This document shows positions 44,521-54,997 of a stretch of 64,000 nucleotides of DNA, one piece after another (positions within the stretch are counted from its first letter, which is position 1; each line of letters begins with the position of its first letter). The DNA lies in NCBI RefSeq assembly GCF_018459925.1, contig NZ_CP075371.1, positions 2,976,001-3,040,000 on the forward strand. The letters run 5' to 3'. The stretch is from Nocardioides aquaticus (GTDB lineage Bacteria > Actinomycetota > Actinomycetes > Propionibacteriales > Nocardioidaceae). A model generated the notes under the pieces. It was not told the origin of the DNA and ran no database searches. It saw only the letters and a program-made list of their open reading frames with translations. The position numbers and the translations under genes were made by a program.

Positions 44521-46244
44521 TTGTGGTCACGCGGTGAGCCGGACGGGACCGGCGGCGGGCGGGGCAGGCGCCCGCGCCCGGGCCGGGGACGCGTGCCGCT
44601 GCCCCGGACCCTCGCGGGCCAGTTCCTGCTGCTCCAGCTGGTCGTGCTGGTGCTGGTCGTCGCGGTGACCAGCGTGGTCTCGGTGCGCCAGAGCGACGCC
44701 GACTTCCGCGACACCCGGGGCGCGCGCCTGCGCGCCGCCGCGGCCGTCCTGGCCAACACCGCGGCGGTGCAGGACGCGCTCGCCGCGAGGGACAGCGGCC
44801 GTGGCGCGCCGCCCACGGGCTCGCTGGCCTTCTACGTCACGCAGCGCCAGGACGACGTCGGCGCGACCACGGTCTACCTCACCGACCCGGTCGGCGTCGT
44901 CGTGGCCTCCACCGACCCGACCCGGGAGGGCGACACCCTCGTGCTCGGGGACGGGTCCGCCGCGCGCGGCAGCACCTGGATCGGCGACCTGGTGGACCGC
45001 GGGTCCCGGGTGATCGCGGCGGCCGTGCCGGTCTACGGGGGTGCGCGGGCGTTCACCCCCCGGCGGCCGGGACGGCCGCCGCGCCAGGTCGGCATCGCGG
45101 TGGTGACCGAGACCTATCCCCCGTTGACCGAGCGGCTGTCGGCCACCCGTACCGACGTGCTGGTCGTGCTCGGCAGCGGACTGGCCCTGGGGCTCGCCGG
45201 CTCGGTGCTGCTGTCGCGCCTGATCCGGCGTCGCACCCGCGGCCTGGAGCCGGCCGAGATCGCGGCGCTGGCCGACCAGCGCGAGGCGCTGCTGACCTCG
45301 ATCCGCGAGGGCGTGGTCGCGGTCAACGACGAGGGCGTGCTGACGGTGGTCAGCGACAGCGCCCGCGACCTGCTGCGGCTGCCGCCGGACGCACAGGGCC
45401 GCGCGCTGGCCGACCTCGACGTGGCGCCGACGGTGCGCGAGGTGCTGGCCGGCACCGACGACCTGCTCGACGTCGTGCTGGTGGTCGACGGGCGGACCCT
45501 GGTGACCAACCGCAACCGGGTCGAGGCCGGCGGGCGACGGATCGGCACGATCACCACGCTGCGCGACCGGACCGACTGCTCGCGCTGCGCAGCGAGCTCA
45601 GCGCCCGCGAGAGCGTGACCGGGACGCTGCGGGCCCAGACGCACGAGTTCAGCAACCAGCTGCACACGATCTCGGGCCTGGTGCAGCTGGAGGCCTACGA
45701 CGAGCTGGGCGCGTTCCTCGGCACCCTGAACCGCCGGCGCGCCGAGATCAGCGACCGGGTCCTGGCCCGGGTCGACGACCCGGCCGTGGCGGCGCTGCTG
45801 ATCGCCAAGACCAGCCTGGCCGCCGAGCGTCGCGTCGAGCTCGTCCTGGACCCCGCGACCGCGCTCCCCCGGCTCGGGGCCGACCTGTCGGCCGACGTCG
45901 GCACGGTGCTCGGCAACCTGGTCGATAACGCCGTCGACGCCGTCGCCTCCTCCCCCGACGCCCGGGTCGAGGTGCTGCTGCGACGCGAGGAGGCCGGCCC
46001 GGACGGGCCCGCCGCCGTGGTCGTCCGCGTCGCTGACTCCGGGCCCGGGGTCGCCGAGGCCGATCGTGACCAGGTCTTCCACCGGGGCTTCTCCACCAAG
46101 CCGACCGAGGAGGGCGGCCGCGGTGTCGGCCTGGCCCTGGTCCAGGTCGTCTGCGGGCGGCGCGGCGGGAGCGTCGCGGTGCACAATGCGGGCGGCGCGG
46201 TCTTCGCCGCGCGCCTGCCCGACCTCGAGGACGTCACCCCGTGA
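44521..46244 (+). pseudogene. CitA/DcuS-like sensor histidine kinase, frameshifted
   Basis: A sensor kinase split by a one-base loss. The start is TTG 44521, 9 nt after a perfect AAAGGAGG. An N-terminal helix, an extracytoplasmic sensor region, a second helix (VLVVLGSGLALGLAGSVLL) and a PAS-like part run in one frame to about 45575. There CGGACCGACTGC lacks one G relative to the expected Thr-Glu-Leu reading. The continuing frame gives the phospho-acceptor HEFSNQLHTISGL, NLVDNAVDAV and GRGVGLALVQVV to 46244. About 574 residues if repaired. A sequencing error must be excluded first. Confidence 0.8.
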
Positions 46245-46969
46245 GCACCCCCGACGCACCCCCGCCACCGCCGCCACCGCCGGCACCGCCGTCGGGCGGG
46301 CGCGAGCTGGGCGTGCTGGTGGTCGACGACGACTTCATGGTCGCCTCGATCCACAGCCGGTTCGTGGAGCGGGCCGTCGGCTTCCGGGTCGTCGGCGTCG
46401 TGGCCACCGGCGAGGGGGCGTTGGCCGAGGTCGAGCGACTGACCCCCGACCTGGTGCTGCTCGACGTCCACCTGCCCGACGTGGACGGCATCGAGGTGCT
46501 GCGCCGGCTGCGCGCGGCCGGCAACGACGTGGGCGTGGTGATGGTGACCGCCGCCCGCGAGGCCGACACCGTGCGCGCCGCGGTGGCCGGCGGGGCCGCG
46601 CACTACCTGGTCAAGCCGTTCGAGGCCGACGACCTGCTGTGGCGCCTGGAGGCCTTCCGGGCGGCCCGCGCCGCGCTGGAGGGGGCCGTCCGCCCCGCGC
46701 AGGAACAGATCGACGCGGCGTTCGCCCCCGGGGGGCGTACCTCCCCGGCTCCCCTGCCCAAGGGCCTGAGCCGGGAGACCGCCGGCACCGTCCTGGCCGC
46801 CCTGGACGGCGGCGCCGAGCGGTCGGCCGCCGAGTGCGCCGAGCTGGTCGGCGTCTCCCGGGTCAGCGCCCGCCGCTACCTGGAGCACTTCGTGGCCGAC
46901 GGCCAGGCGCTGGTGCGCCTGCAGTACGGCGGCAGCGGCCGCCCCGAGCGGCGCTACCGCCGCGCCTGA
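46241..46969 (+). CDS. CitB/DcuR-like response regulator
   Basis: A 242-residue regulator. A Pro-rich start is followed by a receiver domain (VLVVDDDFMVASI with the acidic pocket, phospho-acceptor Asp in LVLLDVHLPDVDG, VMVTAAREAD, Lys in YLVKPFEADDLL). The C-terminal winged-helix-like region ELVGVSRVSARRYLEHFV resembles that of CitB/DctR regulators of carboxylate uptake. GTG 46241 overlaps the kinase stop. It faces tctCBA across a shared promoter region, so control of that transporter is likely. Confidence 0.9.
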   Translation: MSTPDAPPPPPPPPAPPSGGRELGVLVVDDDFMVASIHSRFVERAVGFRVVGVVATGEGALAEVERLTPDLVLLDVHLPDVDGIEVLRRLRAAGNDVGVVMVTAAREADTVRAAVAGGAAHYLVKPFEADDLLWRLEAFRAARAALEGAVRPAQEQIDAAFAPGGRTSPAPLPKGLSRETAGTVLAALDGGAERSAAECAELVGVSRVSARRYLEHFVADGQALVRLQYGGSGRPERRYRRA

Positions 46970-47035
46970 TCCGCCTGATCCGCCCGGCGCGAGGCGTCGT
47001 GCCGCGAGCCGGCCGGAGCCCACAGCTCCCCCGGG

Positions 47036-48826
47036 TCAGGGGACGAACACGTCCTGGGCCTCCTGGCCGGTCTCGCCGAGCGGGCCCTCCTCGGTCCCGT
47101 CCACGGTCACCAGCAGCCCGCCGTCGGTGGAGCTGATCCGGACGGGCGGGGCGACGTCGAGCTGGATGGTCTGCATGAACGCCAGCTGGTCGTCGAAGAC
47201 GACCTGCGAACCGCTGCGCACGATCACCTGGGCGCCACCACCGGCGGCGGTCAGCTCGACCGGCACCGCGGCACCGGTGCCGGTCGCGACGCCGTTGTCG
47301 ACGCCGCCGCTGCTGTTCAGGCGCGGGGTGGGCGGAGCCAGGTCGGACGGGCGGTCGACGACCAGCCGGGCGACCGACCAGACCAGGATCACCGTCATCG
47401 CCGCCGCGACCAGGACCGACCAGTTCGGACCGCCGCGGGTGCCGCGGATCGAGCCGCCCGCACCGGTCGCCAGCTCGGCCTCGAAGACCCGGCGGGCGTC
47501 GATCGGCGCGTCGGCGTAGTGCTCGTCGTAGGCGGCCAGCAGCGGGGCCGAGTCGGTGCCCAGCACGCGGGCCAGGGTGCGCAGGTGCCCCTTGGCGTAG
47601 AAGTCCCCGCCGCACGGCGCGAAGTCGTCGACCTCGATCGACTCGATCACGTGCGGACGGATCCGGGTGCGGTCGGCCAGCTGGTCGACGGACAGACCGA
47701 GCCGGGTACGGGCCGCGGCCAGCTCGGGGCCGATCACCGGGTCGGTCACCGGCAGCGGCGCGTAGTCGTCGAGGACCAGCGGGTCGACGGCCTCGCCGGC
47801 CCGGGCGATCGGGCGGACCCGGTCGCCCCACACCGAGGTCTCCTCGACCAGGTTGACGCTGCCGTCGCGGCGCAGCTCGCGCGCCTCGGGCAGCCGGGAG
47901 CGGTCACTGTCGTCGTCGGTCTCCGAGGGGTCCAGGCGCAGCGCGGCCGCGCCGAGCACCACGTCGGCGCGGGTGCCGCTGGACAGGTCGCGCCACGGCA
48001 GCGGGGTGCTGCTCGCCACGACGGTCGGCGTCGGGGCCGGCAGCCCCGCGTCGTCGTGCCGGGACCGGGTACGGCCGGTGTCCGCGACCTCGGCGCCCTC
48101 GTCCTCGTCCTCGTCGTCGGCGTCGGCGTCGGCGAGCTCGGCGCGCTCGGCCCGCGCCGCGCGCCGCTCCTCGACCCACCGGCCCAGCCGCGCGGCCAGG
48201 CCCTCGCGGGCCTCGTCGTCCTCGTCCAGCTCGTCCTGCTGCTCGTCGACAGGCTCGTCGACCGGCTCGTCGACCGGCTCAGCAGCCACCGGCACCTCGA
48301 CCGGCTCAGCAGCCACCGTGACCCGCCCGGCGTCGACCACCTCGGTCGCACCGTCGGCCAGCGCGCGCAGGGCGCCCGGCAGGTCGTCGGTGCCGACCAC
48401 GCGGGTGGTCAGGCTCAGCGGCACGGTCAGCGGGTCGTCGTCGGCGGCCACGCCCACGAAGGACAGCGACCCGTCGCGGACGGGCCCGCGGCGGGGGCGG
48501 TGCTCGACGCGGTCGACCTGGTCCCAGGTCAGGCCGTGCCAGGTCTGCCCGCGGCGCACGCGCACGCCCTGGTCGTCGGCCACGAGCACCGGGGTGCGGG
48601 CGTCGACGAAGGCGAGCAGGTTCACGACCCCGACCGCGCCCATCGCCAGGCAGAGCGCCCAGTCCAGCGGGGCGCCGGAGGCCATCGCCCGTGCCAGCCA
48701 GGCCAGGGCGACCAGGCAGCCGGCGACGCCGACCCCCCCGGTCACCGCGCCGCGGCGGCGCACCTCGACCTCGGCACGGTCGTGGCCGTCCTCGACCCCG
48801 GACTCGATCAGCTGCACGTCGTTCAC
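47036..48826 (-). CDS. RodZ-like HTH/DUF4115 membrane protein with N-terminal PH-like part
   Basis: A 596-residue protein. Two N-terminal helices (about 30-72) are followed by a PH-like segment ([20 protein letters not shown]), a long acidic disordered region with a repeated VDEP motif, a helix-turn-helix (about 365-400, [20 protein letters not shown]), one membrane helix (about 470-490) and a C-terminal DUF4115 domain outside the membrane. The second half is the layout of RodZ, which links the cytoskeleton or cell-wall synthesis to the membrane. The extra N-terminal module is unusual for RodZ. Located directly downstream of ftsK. Confidence 0.82.
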   Translation of the reverse strand: MNDVQLIESGVEDGHDRAEVEVRRRGAVTGGVGVAGCLVALAWLARAMASGAPLDWALCLAMGAVGVVNLLAFVDARTPVLVADDQGVRVRRGQTWHGLTWDQVDRVEHRPRRGPVRDGSLSFVGVAADDDPLTVPLSLTTRVVGTDDLPGALRALADGATEVVDAGRVTVAAEPVEVPVAAEPVDEPVDEPVDEQQDELDEDDEAREGLAARLGRWVEERRAARAERAELADADADDEDEDEGAEVADTGRTRSRHDDAGLPAPTPTVVASSTPLPWRDLSSGTRADVVLGAAALRLDPSETDDDSDRSRLPEARELRRDGSVNLVEETSVWGDRVRPIARAGEAVDPLVLDDYAPLPVTDPVIGPELAAARTRLGLSVDQLADRTRIRPHVIESIEVDDFAPCGGDFYAKGHLRTLARVLGTDSAPLLAAYDEHYADAPIDARRVFEAELATGAGGSIRGTRGGPNWSVLVAAAMTVILVWSVARLVVDRPSDLAPPTPRLNSSGGVDNGVATGTGAAVPVELTAAGGGAQVIVRSGSQVVFDDQLAFMQTIQLDVAPPVRISSTDGGLLVTVDGTEEGPLGETGQEAQDVFVP

Positions 48827-51486
48827 TGTTCCCCCTGGATGATGGCGATGACGCCGTCGACCTCGTCGGGCTTGACCAAGACGTCGCGGGCCTTGGACCC
48901 CTCGCTGGGACCCACCACCCCGCGACTCTCGAGGATGTCCATCAGGCGCCCGGCCTTGGCGAAACCCACGCGCAGCTTGCGCTGGAGCATCGAGGTCGAG
49001 CCGAACTGCGTGGAGACGACGAGCTCGATGGCCTGGACCACGAGGTCCAGGTCGTCACCGATGTCGTCGTCGAGGTCACGCTTGGCGGCCGCGGGGGCGG
49101 TGACGTCCTCGCGGTAGGTCGGCTGCAGCTGGGTCTTGCAGTGGGCCACGACCTGGGCGATCTCGGCCTCGGTCACCCAGGAGCCCTGGATGCGCGCGGG
49201 CTTGGAGGCGCCCATCGGCAGGAACAGCCCGTCACCCTGGCCGACCAGCTTCTCGGCGCCCGGCTGGTCGAGGATGACCCGGCTGTCGGCCAGCGAGGAC
49301 GTGGCGAAGGCGAGCCGCGACGGCACGTTGGCCTTGATCAGGCCGGTCACGACGTCCACCGAGGGGCGCTGGGTGGCCAGCACCAGGTGGATGCCCGCGG
49401 CGCGGGCCAGCTGGGTGATCCGCACGACCGCGTCCTCGACGTCGCGCGGGGCGACCATCATCAGGTCGGCCAGCTCGTCGACGATGACCAGCAGGTAGGG
49501 GTACGGCGAGAGCACCCGCTCGCTGCCCTCGGGCAGCTCGACCTTGCCGGCCCGCACGGCCTTGTTGAAGTCGTCGATGTGGCGGAACCCGAAGTTCGCC
49601 AGGTCGTCGTAGCGCAGGTCCATCTCGCGCACGACCCAGGCCAGCGCCTCGGCGGCCTTCTTGGGGCTGGTGATGATCGGGGTGATCAGGTGCGGCACGC
49701 CCTCGTAGGCGTTCAGCTCGACCCGCTTGGGGTCGACCATGATCATCCGCACCTCGTCGGGCGTGGAGCGCATCAGCACCGAGGTGATCATCGAGTTGAT
49801 GAAGGAGCTCTTGCCCGAGCCGGTCGCGCCGGCCACCAGCAGGTGCGGCATCTTGGCCAGGTTGGCGACCACGAAGCCGCCCTCGACGTCCTTGCCGAGC
49901 CCGGCGACCATCGGGTGGTGGTCGTTGCGGGCGACGGTCGAGCGCAGGACGTCACCGAGGGAGACGATCTCCTTGTCGAGGTTCGGGATCTCGATGCCGA
50001 TCGCGGACTTCCCCGGGATCGGGCTCAGGATCCGCACGTCGGCCGACGCGACGGCGTAGGCGATGTTCTTGCTCAGCGCGGTGACCTTCTCGACCTTGAC
50101 CGCGGGGCCGAGCTCGACCTCGTAGCGGGTCACCGTGGGGCCCCGGGTGTAACCGGTGACCTGGGCGTCGATCGCGAACTCGTCGAGGACCTGGGTCAGC
50201 CGGTCGACGACCGCGTCGCTGGCCTTGGAGCGGGCCTTGTGGACCGAGCCGGGCTTGAGCACCTCGCTGGTCGGCAGGCTGTAGACGACGTCGCCCGACA
50301 GCGCGAGCTGCTCGACGCGGGCCGGGAGGTCGGCGTGCGGCGGCGCGGCCAGCTCGACCTGCTCGGGCTCGGGGTCCGGGGCGGGCCGGCGGCGCGGGCT
50401 GCGCGCGGCGGGAGCCTCGTCCGGGACGGGCGCCATCCCGAGCTGGGTGTCCTCGGAGTCCGCGTCGACGTCGTACGGCGCGTCCTCGGCGGGCGCGGCC
50501 TTCCTCGCCCGCTTGCGGATCTCGCGGTCGGAGAGGACCGGGCTGTCGTACGGCGGGTCGCCCGCGTCGGGGTCGACCTCGTCGGCCGGCCGGCGGGTGC
50601 GGATCGGCTGGGTGGGGGCACCGTCGTCGAGGGAGTCCTCGTCGTACGGCGCCCGGCCCAGGAGCAGGTCGCGCAGGTCGGCGAGCCGCTCGGGGACCCG
50701 GTAGACGGGCGTGGCGGTGATGACCAGGACGCCGAAGAGGCAGAGCAGCAGCAGCACCGGCACCACGACGAAGGGGGTGCGGAGCAGGTCGAGCAGGAGC
50801 GAGGCGACGACGTAGCCGACCGCTCCCCCGCCCTGGCGCAGCGGCGAGGTGTCGCCGGCCAGCGGCTGCGGGTCGCCGGCAGCGACGTGGACGATCCCGA
50901 GCACGCCGAACGACAGCGCGGACCAGCCGATCACCTGGCGGCCGGCGGGACCGTTGCGGACCGGGTCGCGCATGACGCGCCACCCCGCGACGACCAGCGC
51001 CAGCGGCACCAGCCAGCCGACCTGCCCGACGCTGCCGGTGACCAGGGTGCGGGCCAGCTCCATGGCGCCACCGGGCACCTCGAACCAGACCGCGGCGGCC
51101 GCGACCAGCGCGAGGCCGAGCAGGACCAGGCCGGCACCGTCGCGACGGTGCTCGGGCTCGAGGTCGCGGGCGGTGTGCCCGATCCCGCGGGCAGCGGCGC
51201 CGACGCCGCCGGCGACCGCGCCCCAGGTCGCCGCGACCCCGCGGGCCCCGACCCCGGCCACGCGCACCACCGGGCTCGGCCCGGAGCGCACCGCGCGGGG
51301 CGCGGGCCGCTTCTTCGGGGTCGAGCGGGAGGTCGAGCGGGAGGAGGGGCTGGGGGGCTTCCGCGTGCTCCGGGTACGAGGAGTCGAGGAGCCCTTGCCG
51401 CCCGTGGACCGGCTGGCGCTGGTCGACGTGGACGAGGACGTGCTCTTGCTCCGCGACCCCGGCGGGGAAGACGTACGGGTCGCCAT
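48823..51486 (-). CDS. ftsK: FtsK/SpoIIIE DNA translocase
   Basis: An 887-residue DNA pump acting at the division septum in chromosome segregation. The first 100 residues are Ser/Arg-rich and disordered, then four hydrophobic helices, an acidic linker, the alpha-beta motor with Walker [14 protein letters not shown] (about 555), Walker [14 protein letters not shown], and a C-terminal gamma winged helix ([19 protein letters not shown]) that reads polar DNA motifs. I chose ATG 51486; upstream in-frame residues look non-coding. Its stop overlaps the start of the RodZ-like gene (ATGA-type). Confidence 0.96.
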   Translation of the reverse strand: MATRTSSPPGSRSKSTSSSTSTSASRSTGGKGSSTPRTRSTRKPPSPSSRSTSRSTPKKRPAPRAVRSGPSPVVRVAGVGARGVAATWGAVAGGVGAAARGIGHTARDLEPEHRRDGAGLVLLGLALVAAAAVWFEVPGGAMELARTLVTGSVGQVGWLVPLALVVAGWRVMRDPVRNGPAGRQVIGWSALSFGVLGIVHVAAGDPQPLAGDTSPLRQGGGAVGYVVASLLLDLLRTPFVVVPVLLLLCLFGVLVITATPVYRVPERLADLRDLLLGRAPYDEDSLDDGAPTQPIRTRRPADEVDPDAGDPPYDSPVLSDREIRKRARKAAPAEDAPYDVDADSEDTQLGMAPVPDEAPAARSPRRRPAPDPEPEQVELAAPPHADLPARVEQLALSGDVVYSLPTSEVLKPGSVHKARSKASDAVVDRLTQVLDEFAIDAQVTGYTRGPTVTRYEVELGPAVKVEKVTALSKNIAYAVASADVRILSPIPGKSAIGIEIPNLDKEIVSLGDVLRSTVARNDHHPMVAGLGKDVEGGFVVANLAKMPHLLVAGATGSGKSSFINSMITSVLMRSTPDEVRMIMVDPKRVELNAYEGVPHLITPIITSPKKAAEALAWVVREMDLRYDDLANFGFRHIDDFNKAVRAGKVELPEGSERVLSPYPYLLVIVDELADLMMVAPRDVEDAVVRITQLARAAGIHLVLATQRPSVDVVTGLIKANVPSRLAFATSSLADSRVILDQPGAEKLVGQGDGLFLPMGASKPARIQGSWVTEAEIAQVVAHCKTQLQPTYREDVTAPAAAKRDLDDDIGDDLDLVVQAIELVVSTQFGSTSMLQRKLRVGFAKAGRLMDILESRGVVGPSEGSKARDVLVKPDEVDGVIAIIQGEQ

Positions 51487-51673
51487 GGTCGACACCCTAG
51501 TTCTGTGCCACATGCGTCCCACGGACCACAGCAGTGCGTGTCTTGGGGCCGACCGGACGGCCCGGGAGCCCACCGATCCGTCCACGCCCGCCCCACAGGG
51601 CGACCACGCGACGGTGTCGTCGGGTCGACGTGGCGGTGACGCCAGGGTGACACCGAGTTGTTACGCAGAGGTC

Positions 51674-51702
51674 TGGACCAATCCCGCCCCCGTCCTTAGG
51701 GT
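51674..51702 (+). promoter_or_regulatory. Candidate promoter of the M4 peptidase gene
   Basis: TGGACC (51674-51679), 17 nt, TAGGGT (51697-51702), about 60 nt before the GTG start. Reasonable match to the vegetative sigma pattern. The 275-nt gap 51487-51761 serves both ftsK and this gene. Confidence 0.4.
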
Positions 51703-51761
51703 GCGACAGGCGGGACGGCCACCCCGGACCGCACACCACACCCACTCGGAGGGAACAACAC

Positions 51762-54700
51762 GTGAAGATCCTCAGGCAGGGCTTGGCCCTCGCCGTTCTC
51801 GGGGCAGGGCTCACGGCGGTGTCGCCGCTCTCGGCCACCGCGGCCCCAGCCGCACCCGACCGCACGCTCGTCCAGCGGATGCAGGACGACGCCAGCGGCC
51901 AGGTCCGGGTCTCGGACGAGCGCGCCACCGGCAAGATCAGCTTCATCCGCGCCACCGGCTCCGGCAGCGACCTGCTGCCCGGCACGGCCGCCGACTCCGC
52001 GGCCTCGGCCGTGGACAAGGCCGAGGCCTACGTCGACGAGTTCGCCCCGGCCTTCGGTGCCCCGAGCGAGCAGCTGGTGCGCGAGGGCGTCACCCGCGAC
52101 GAGCTCGGCACCGTCGTGACCTGGACCCAGGAGTACGACGGCGTCCCCGTCTTCGGCTCGATGCTCAAGGCCCACCTCGACGACCAGGGCGACCTCACGG
52201 CCGTCAACGGCGAGCTGGTGCCGGTCCAGGGCCTCAGCACCGACCCGGCGATCTCCGCCGCCGAGGCCGGTCGCGCCGCCGTCGCGATGGTCAAGGCCCA
52301 GCCCCCCACCGACGACGAGGGCAAGGCCGGCTCGGTCGCCGGCATCGAGGCCAAGGACCCGTCCCTGCTGGTCTACCGCTCGGGCCTGGCCCAGGGCGTG
52401 GCCGGCGGCGAGAACGAGCTGGCGTACTCGATCGAGGTCGGCAACGACGCGAACGTGCGCGACATGGTCTTCGTCGACGCCCAGACCGGCAAGATCCTCA
52501 ACCGCTACTCCCTGGTCCACGGCGCGCTCGAGCGCGAGCTCTACGAGGCCGACCAGAACCGCAACCTCGAGCTGGTCTGGCAGGAGGGCGACCCGCTGCC
52601 CGGCGACCTGAACACCGACCAGGAGAACCTGGTCCGCTCCACGGGTGAGTCGTACTGGCTGTTCAAGAACGCCTTCGGCCGCGACAGCTACGACGGCGCC
52701 GGCGCGGTGATGCGCACCATCAACAACGACCCCGCCATCGCCTGCCCCAACGCGAACTGGAACGGCACGACCACCAACTACTGCGACGGCGTCACCTCCG
52801 ACGACGTCGTGTCCCACGAGTGGGGCCACGCCTACACCGAGTACACCCACGGCCTGATCTACCAGTGGCAGCCGGGTGCGCTCAACGAGGGCTACTCCGA
52901 CGTCTTCGGCGAGACCCTCGACCTGATCAACGGCCGCGAGGACGAGGGCGAGGGCGACATCAGCTCCCCGCGCCCGGTCGACACGTGCTCGACGAACTCC
53001 CCGGCCAAGCCGGTGCTGACGATCAACGCGCCCGGCTCGATCGCCCGCGACTGCCTCACCGGCGGCGCCTCGTTCGGTGAGCAGCTCACCGCCGAGGGCA
53101 TCACCGGCGACGTCGTCGCCCCCACCGACGAGGTGGAGCCGGGCGGCGGGACCGCCCTCGACGGCTGCTCGCCCTACGAGCAGGACGTCACCGGCAAGAT
53201 CGTGCTGGTCGACCGCGGCCTGTGCGCCTTCACCGAGAAGGCCGAGATGGCCACCGAGGAGGGCGCGGCCGCGCTGATCATCGGCAACCGTGACGACGCC
53301 CCGATCGGGATGTCCGGCGACGACCAGAGCCTGGTCGCCACCGTCTCGATCGGTCTCACCGACCGTGAGGCCATCCGTACCGCGCTCACCGGCGGCGAGA
53401 CCGTCAACGTGACCATGAAGGACGCCGGCGGCGAGCGCACCAGCTCCTTCCGCTGGCTCGTGGGTGAGAAGTCCGGCGCCTTCGGCGGCGCGATCCGCGA
53501 CATGTGGAACCCCACCTGCTACGGCGACCCGGGCAAGGTCAGCGACGCCGAGTACAAGTGCTCCACCGACGACAACGGCGGCGTGCACTCCAACTCCGGC
53601 GTGGTCAACCGCGGCTACTCGCTGCTCGTCGACGGCGGCGACTACAACGGCGTCGAGGTCGGCGGCATCGGTCTCGACAAGTCGCTGAACATCTACTACA
53701 AGGCGATGCTCGACTACCAGACGCCGGCCAGCGACTTCGTGGACCACGCGAACTCGCTGGAGGCCTCCTGCGCCGACCTGACCGGCAAGGCCATCAACGA
53801 GCTGTCCACCGAGCCCAACGACGTGGTCCGGGCGGTCGACAAGATCACCGCCGACGACTGCGCCCAGGTCGCGGCGATGGCCCAGGCCGTCGAGCTGCGG
53901 CTCGACCCGACCGACAAGTGCAACTTCGAGCCGCTGCTCGCCCCGGGCGACCCGGGCACCTGCGGTGAGGGCTTCACCGGCACCGAGGTCTTCTCCGAGG
54001 ACTTCGAGAACGGTCTGGACGCCTGGACCCTCGAGGGCGACAACGTCTACGGCGGGGAGACCTTCCCGTGGACCACGACGCGCACCTACCGCGGCGACCA
54101 CGAGTCCACGGTGGCCTTCGCGCCGGGGCCCGACGAGGGCGACTGCTCCGCTACGGCCTCCGACATCTCGTCGGTGGACTGGATGACCAGCGGTGACATC
54201 GAGCTGCCCGCGGACGGCACCACGCCGCGGATGTCGTTCGAGCACTACGTGGCCACCGAGCTCGGCTTCGACGGCGGCAACGTGCAGGTCGCCGTCGACG
54301 GCGGCGAGTTCGCGCCCGTCCCGGCGGAGGCCTTCGCCTTCAACGCCCCCGACCAGATCTCGACCGAGGCGGAGGGCAACACCAACCCGCTCGCGGGCCA
54401 GCCGGGCTTCACCGGCACCGACGGCGGTTCGGTCTTCGGCAGCTGGGGCACCTCGGTCGTCGACCTGGGCCAGGCCGGCGTCGCGCCGGGCGACACCATC
54501 CAGGTCCGCTTCGCGATGGGCCGCGACGGTTGCGGCGGCTCCAGCTTCTTCGGCTGGAACGTCGACAACATCGCGGTCGCGCTCTGCGAGGAGGTCCCGG
54601 CGGAGCCCGTCGCGACCACGACGACCTTCCAGCGGACGATCCCGCAGCCGGTGCGTACCGGCAAGCCGTTCGTGGCCAAGGTGAAGGTCGTCGCCGAGGA

Positions 54701-54908
54701 CGGCAGCGTCCCCTCCGGCCAGGTCGCCCTGCGCTCGCGTGGGCGCATCGTCGGCACCGACGGGGTCAACGCCCGCGGCGTCGCGCTGATCGAGTCGACC
54801 AGGCGCTTCGCCAGGCCCGGGACGCCCACGATGACGGCGGTGTTCCAGGGTGGCGAGCTGCTCGAGAAGAGCTCGGACCGGTTCACGGTGCGCGTCGTGC
54901 GCCGCTGA
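51762..54908 (+). CDS. Exported M4-type metallopeptidase with PA domain
   Basis: A 1048-residue secreted zinc protease. Signal peptide (about 1-28), FTP/PepSY pro-region, then the thermolysin-type catalytic core: VVSHEWGHAYTEY (HExxH about 352), ALNEGYSDVFGE (zinc Glu about 375), and GGVHSNSGVVNRGY (about 608). A protease-associated domain (about 406-552) sits between the two halves of the catalytic core. After residue 700 come a MAM/concanavalin-like domain and a C-terminal Ig-like repeat. GTG start with GGAGGGAA before it. Probably extracellular protein digestion. Confidence 0.93.
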   Translation: MKILRQGLALAVLGAGLTAVSPLSATAAPAAPDRTLVQRMQDDASGQVRVSDERATGKISFIRATGSGSDLLPGTAADSAASAVDKAEAYVDEFAPAFGAPSEQLVREGVTRDELGTVVTWTQEYDGVPVFGSMLKAHLDDQGDLTAVNGELVPVQGLSTDPAISAAEAGRAAVAMVKAQPPTDDEGKAGSVAGIEAKDPSLLVYRSGLAQGVAGGENELAYSIEVGNDANVRDMVFVDAQTGKILNRYSLVHGALERELYEADQNRNLELVWQEGDPLPGDLNTDQENLVRSTGESYWLFKNAFGRDSYDGAGAVMRTINNDPAIACPNANWNGTTTNYCDGVTSDDVVSHEWGHAYTEYTHGLIYQWQPGALNEGYSDVFGETLDLINGREDEGEGDISSPRPVDTCSTNSPAKPVLTINAPGSIARDCLTGGASFGEQLTAEGITGDVVAPTDEVEPGGGTALDGCSPYEQDVTGKIVLVDRGLCAFTEKAEMATEEGAAALIIGNRDDAPIGMSGDDQSLVATVSIGLTDREAIRTALTGGETVNVTMKDAGGERTSSFRWLVGEKSGAFGGAIRDMWNPTCYGDPGKVSDAEYKCSTDDNGGVHSNSGVVNRGYSLLVDGGDYNGVEVGGIGLDKSLNIYYKAMLDYQTPASDFVDHANSLEASCADLTGKAINELSTEPNDVVRAVDKITADDCAQVAAMAQAVELRLDPTDKCNFEPLLAPGDPGTCGEGFTGTEVFSEDFENGLDAWTLEGDNVYGGETFPWTTTRTYRGDHESTVAFAPGPDEGDCSATASDISSVDWMTSGDIELPADGTTPRMSFEHYVATELGFDGGNVQVAVDGGEFAPVPAEAFAFNAPDQISTEAEGNTNPLAGQPGFTGTDGGSVFGSWGTSVVDLGQAGVAPGDTIQVRFAMGRDGCGGSSFFGWNVDNIAVALCEEVPAEPVATTTTFQRTIPQPVRTGKPFVAKVKVVAEDGSVPSGQVALRSRGRIVGTDGVNARGVALIESTRRFARPGTPTMTAVFQGGELLEKSSDRFTVRVVRR

Positions 54909-54945
54909 GCCAGCACCCCCGCGGCACCGCAGCACCGCACCAGGC

Positions 54946-54978
54946 AGGGCCCCGTCGGACATCGTCCGGCGGGGCCCT
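54946..54978. terminator. Hairpin terminator, AGGGCCCCG/CGGGGCCCT
   Basis: Bases 54946-54960 and 54964-54978 pair over 15 bp with one mismatch and an ATC loop, about 38 nt past the peptidase stop and 20 nt beyond the stop of the convergent kinase gene. Probably a two-way terminator. Confidence 0.75.
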
Positions 54979-54997
54979 CGCCGTTGCGAGGTGGCTC

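Noticed and set aside
45615..46244. The downstream kinase half as an independent gene starting at GTG 45615.
   Set aside because: It would begin in the middle of the dimerisation helix, has no ribosome site, and one inserted base restores a normal CitA-type kinase.
48240..48320. Tandem 12-bp repeats as an inserted element.
   Set aside because: They are in frame and encode the acidic VDEP linker of the RodZ-like protein, so replication slippage in coding DNA explains them.
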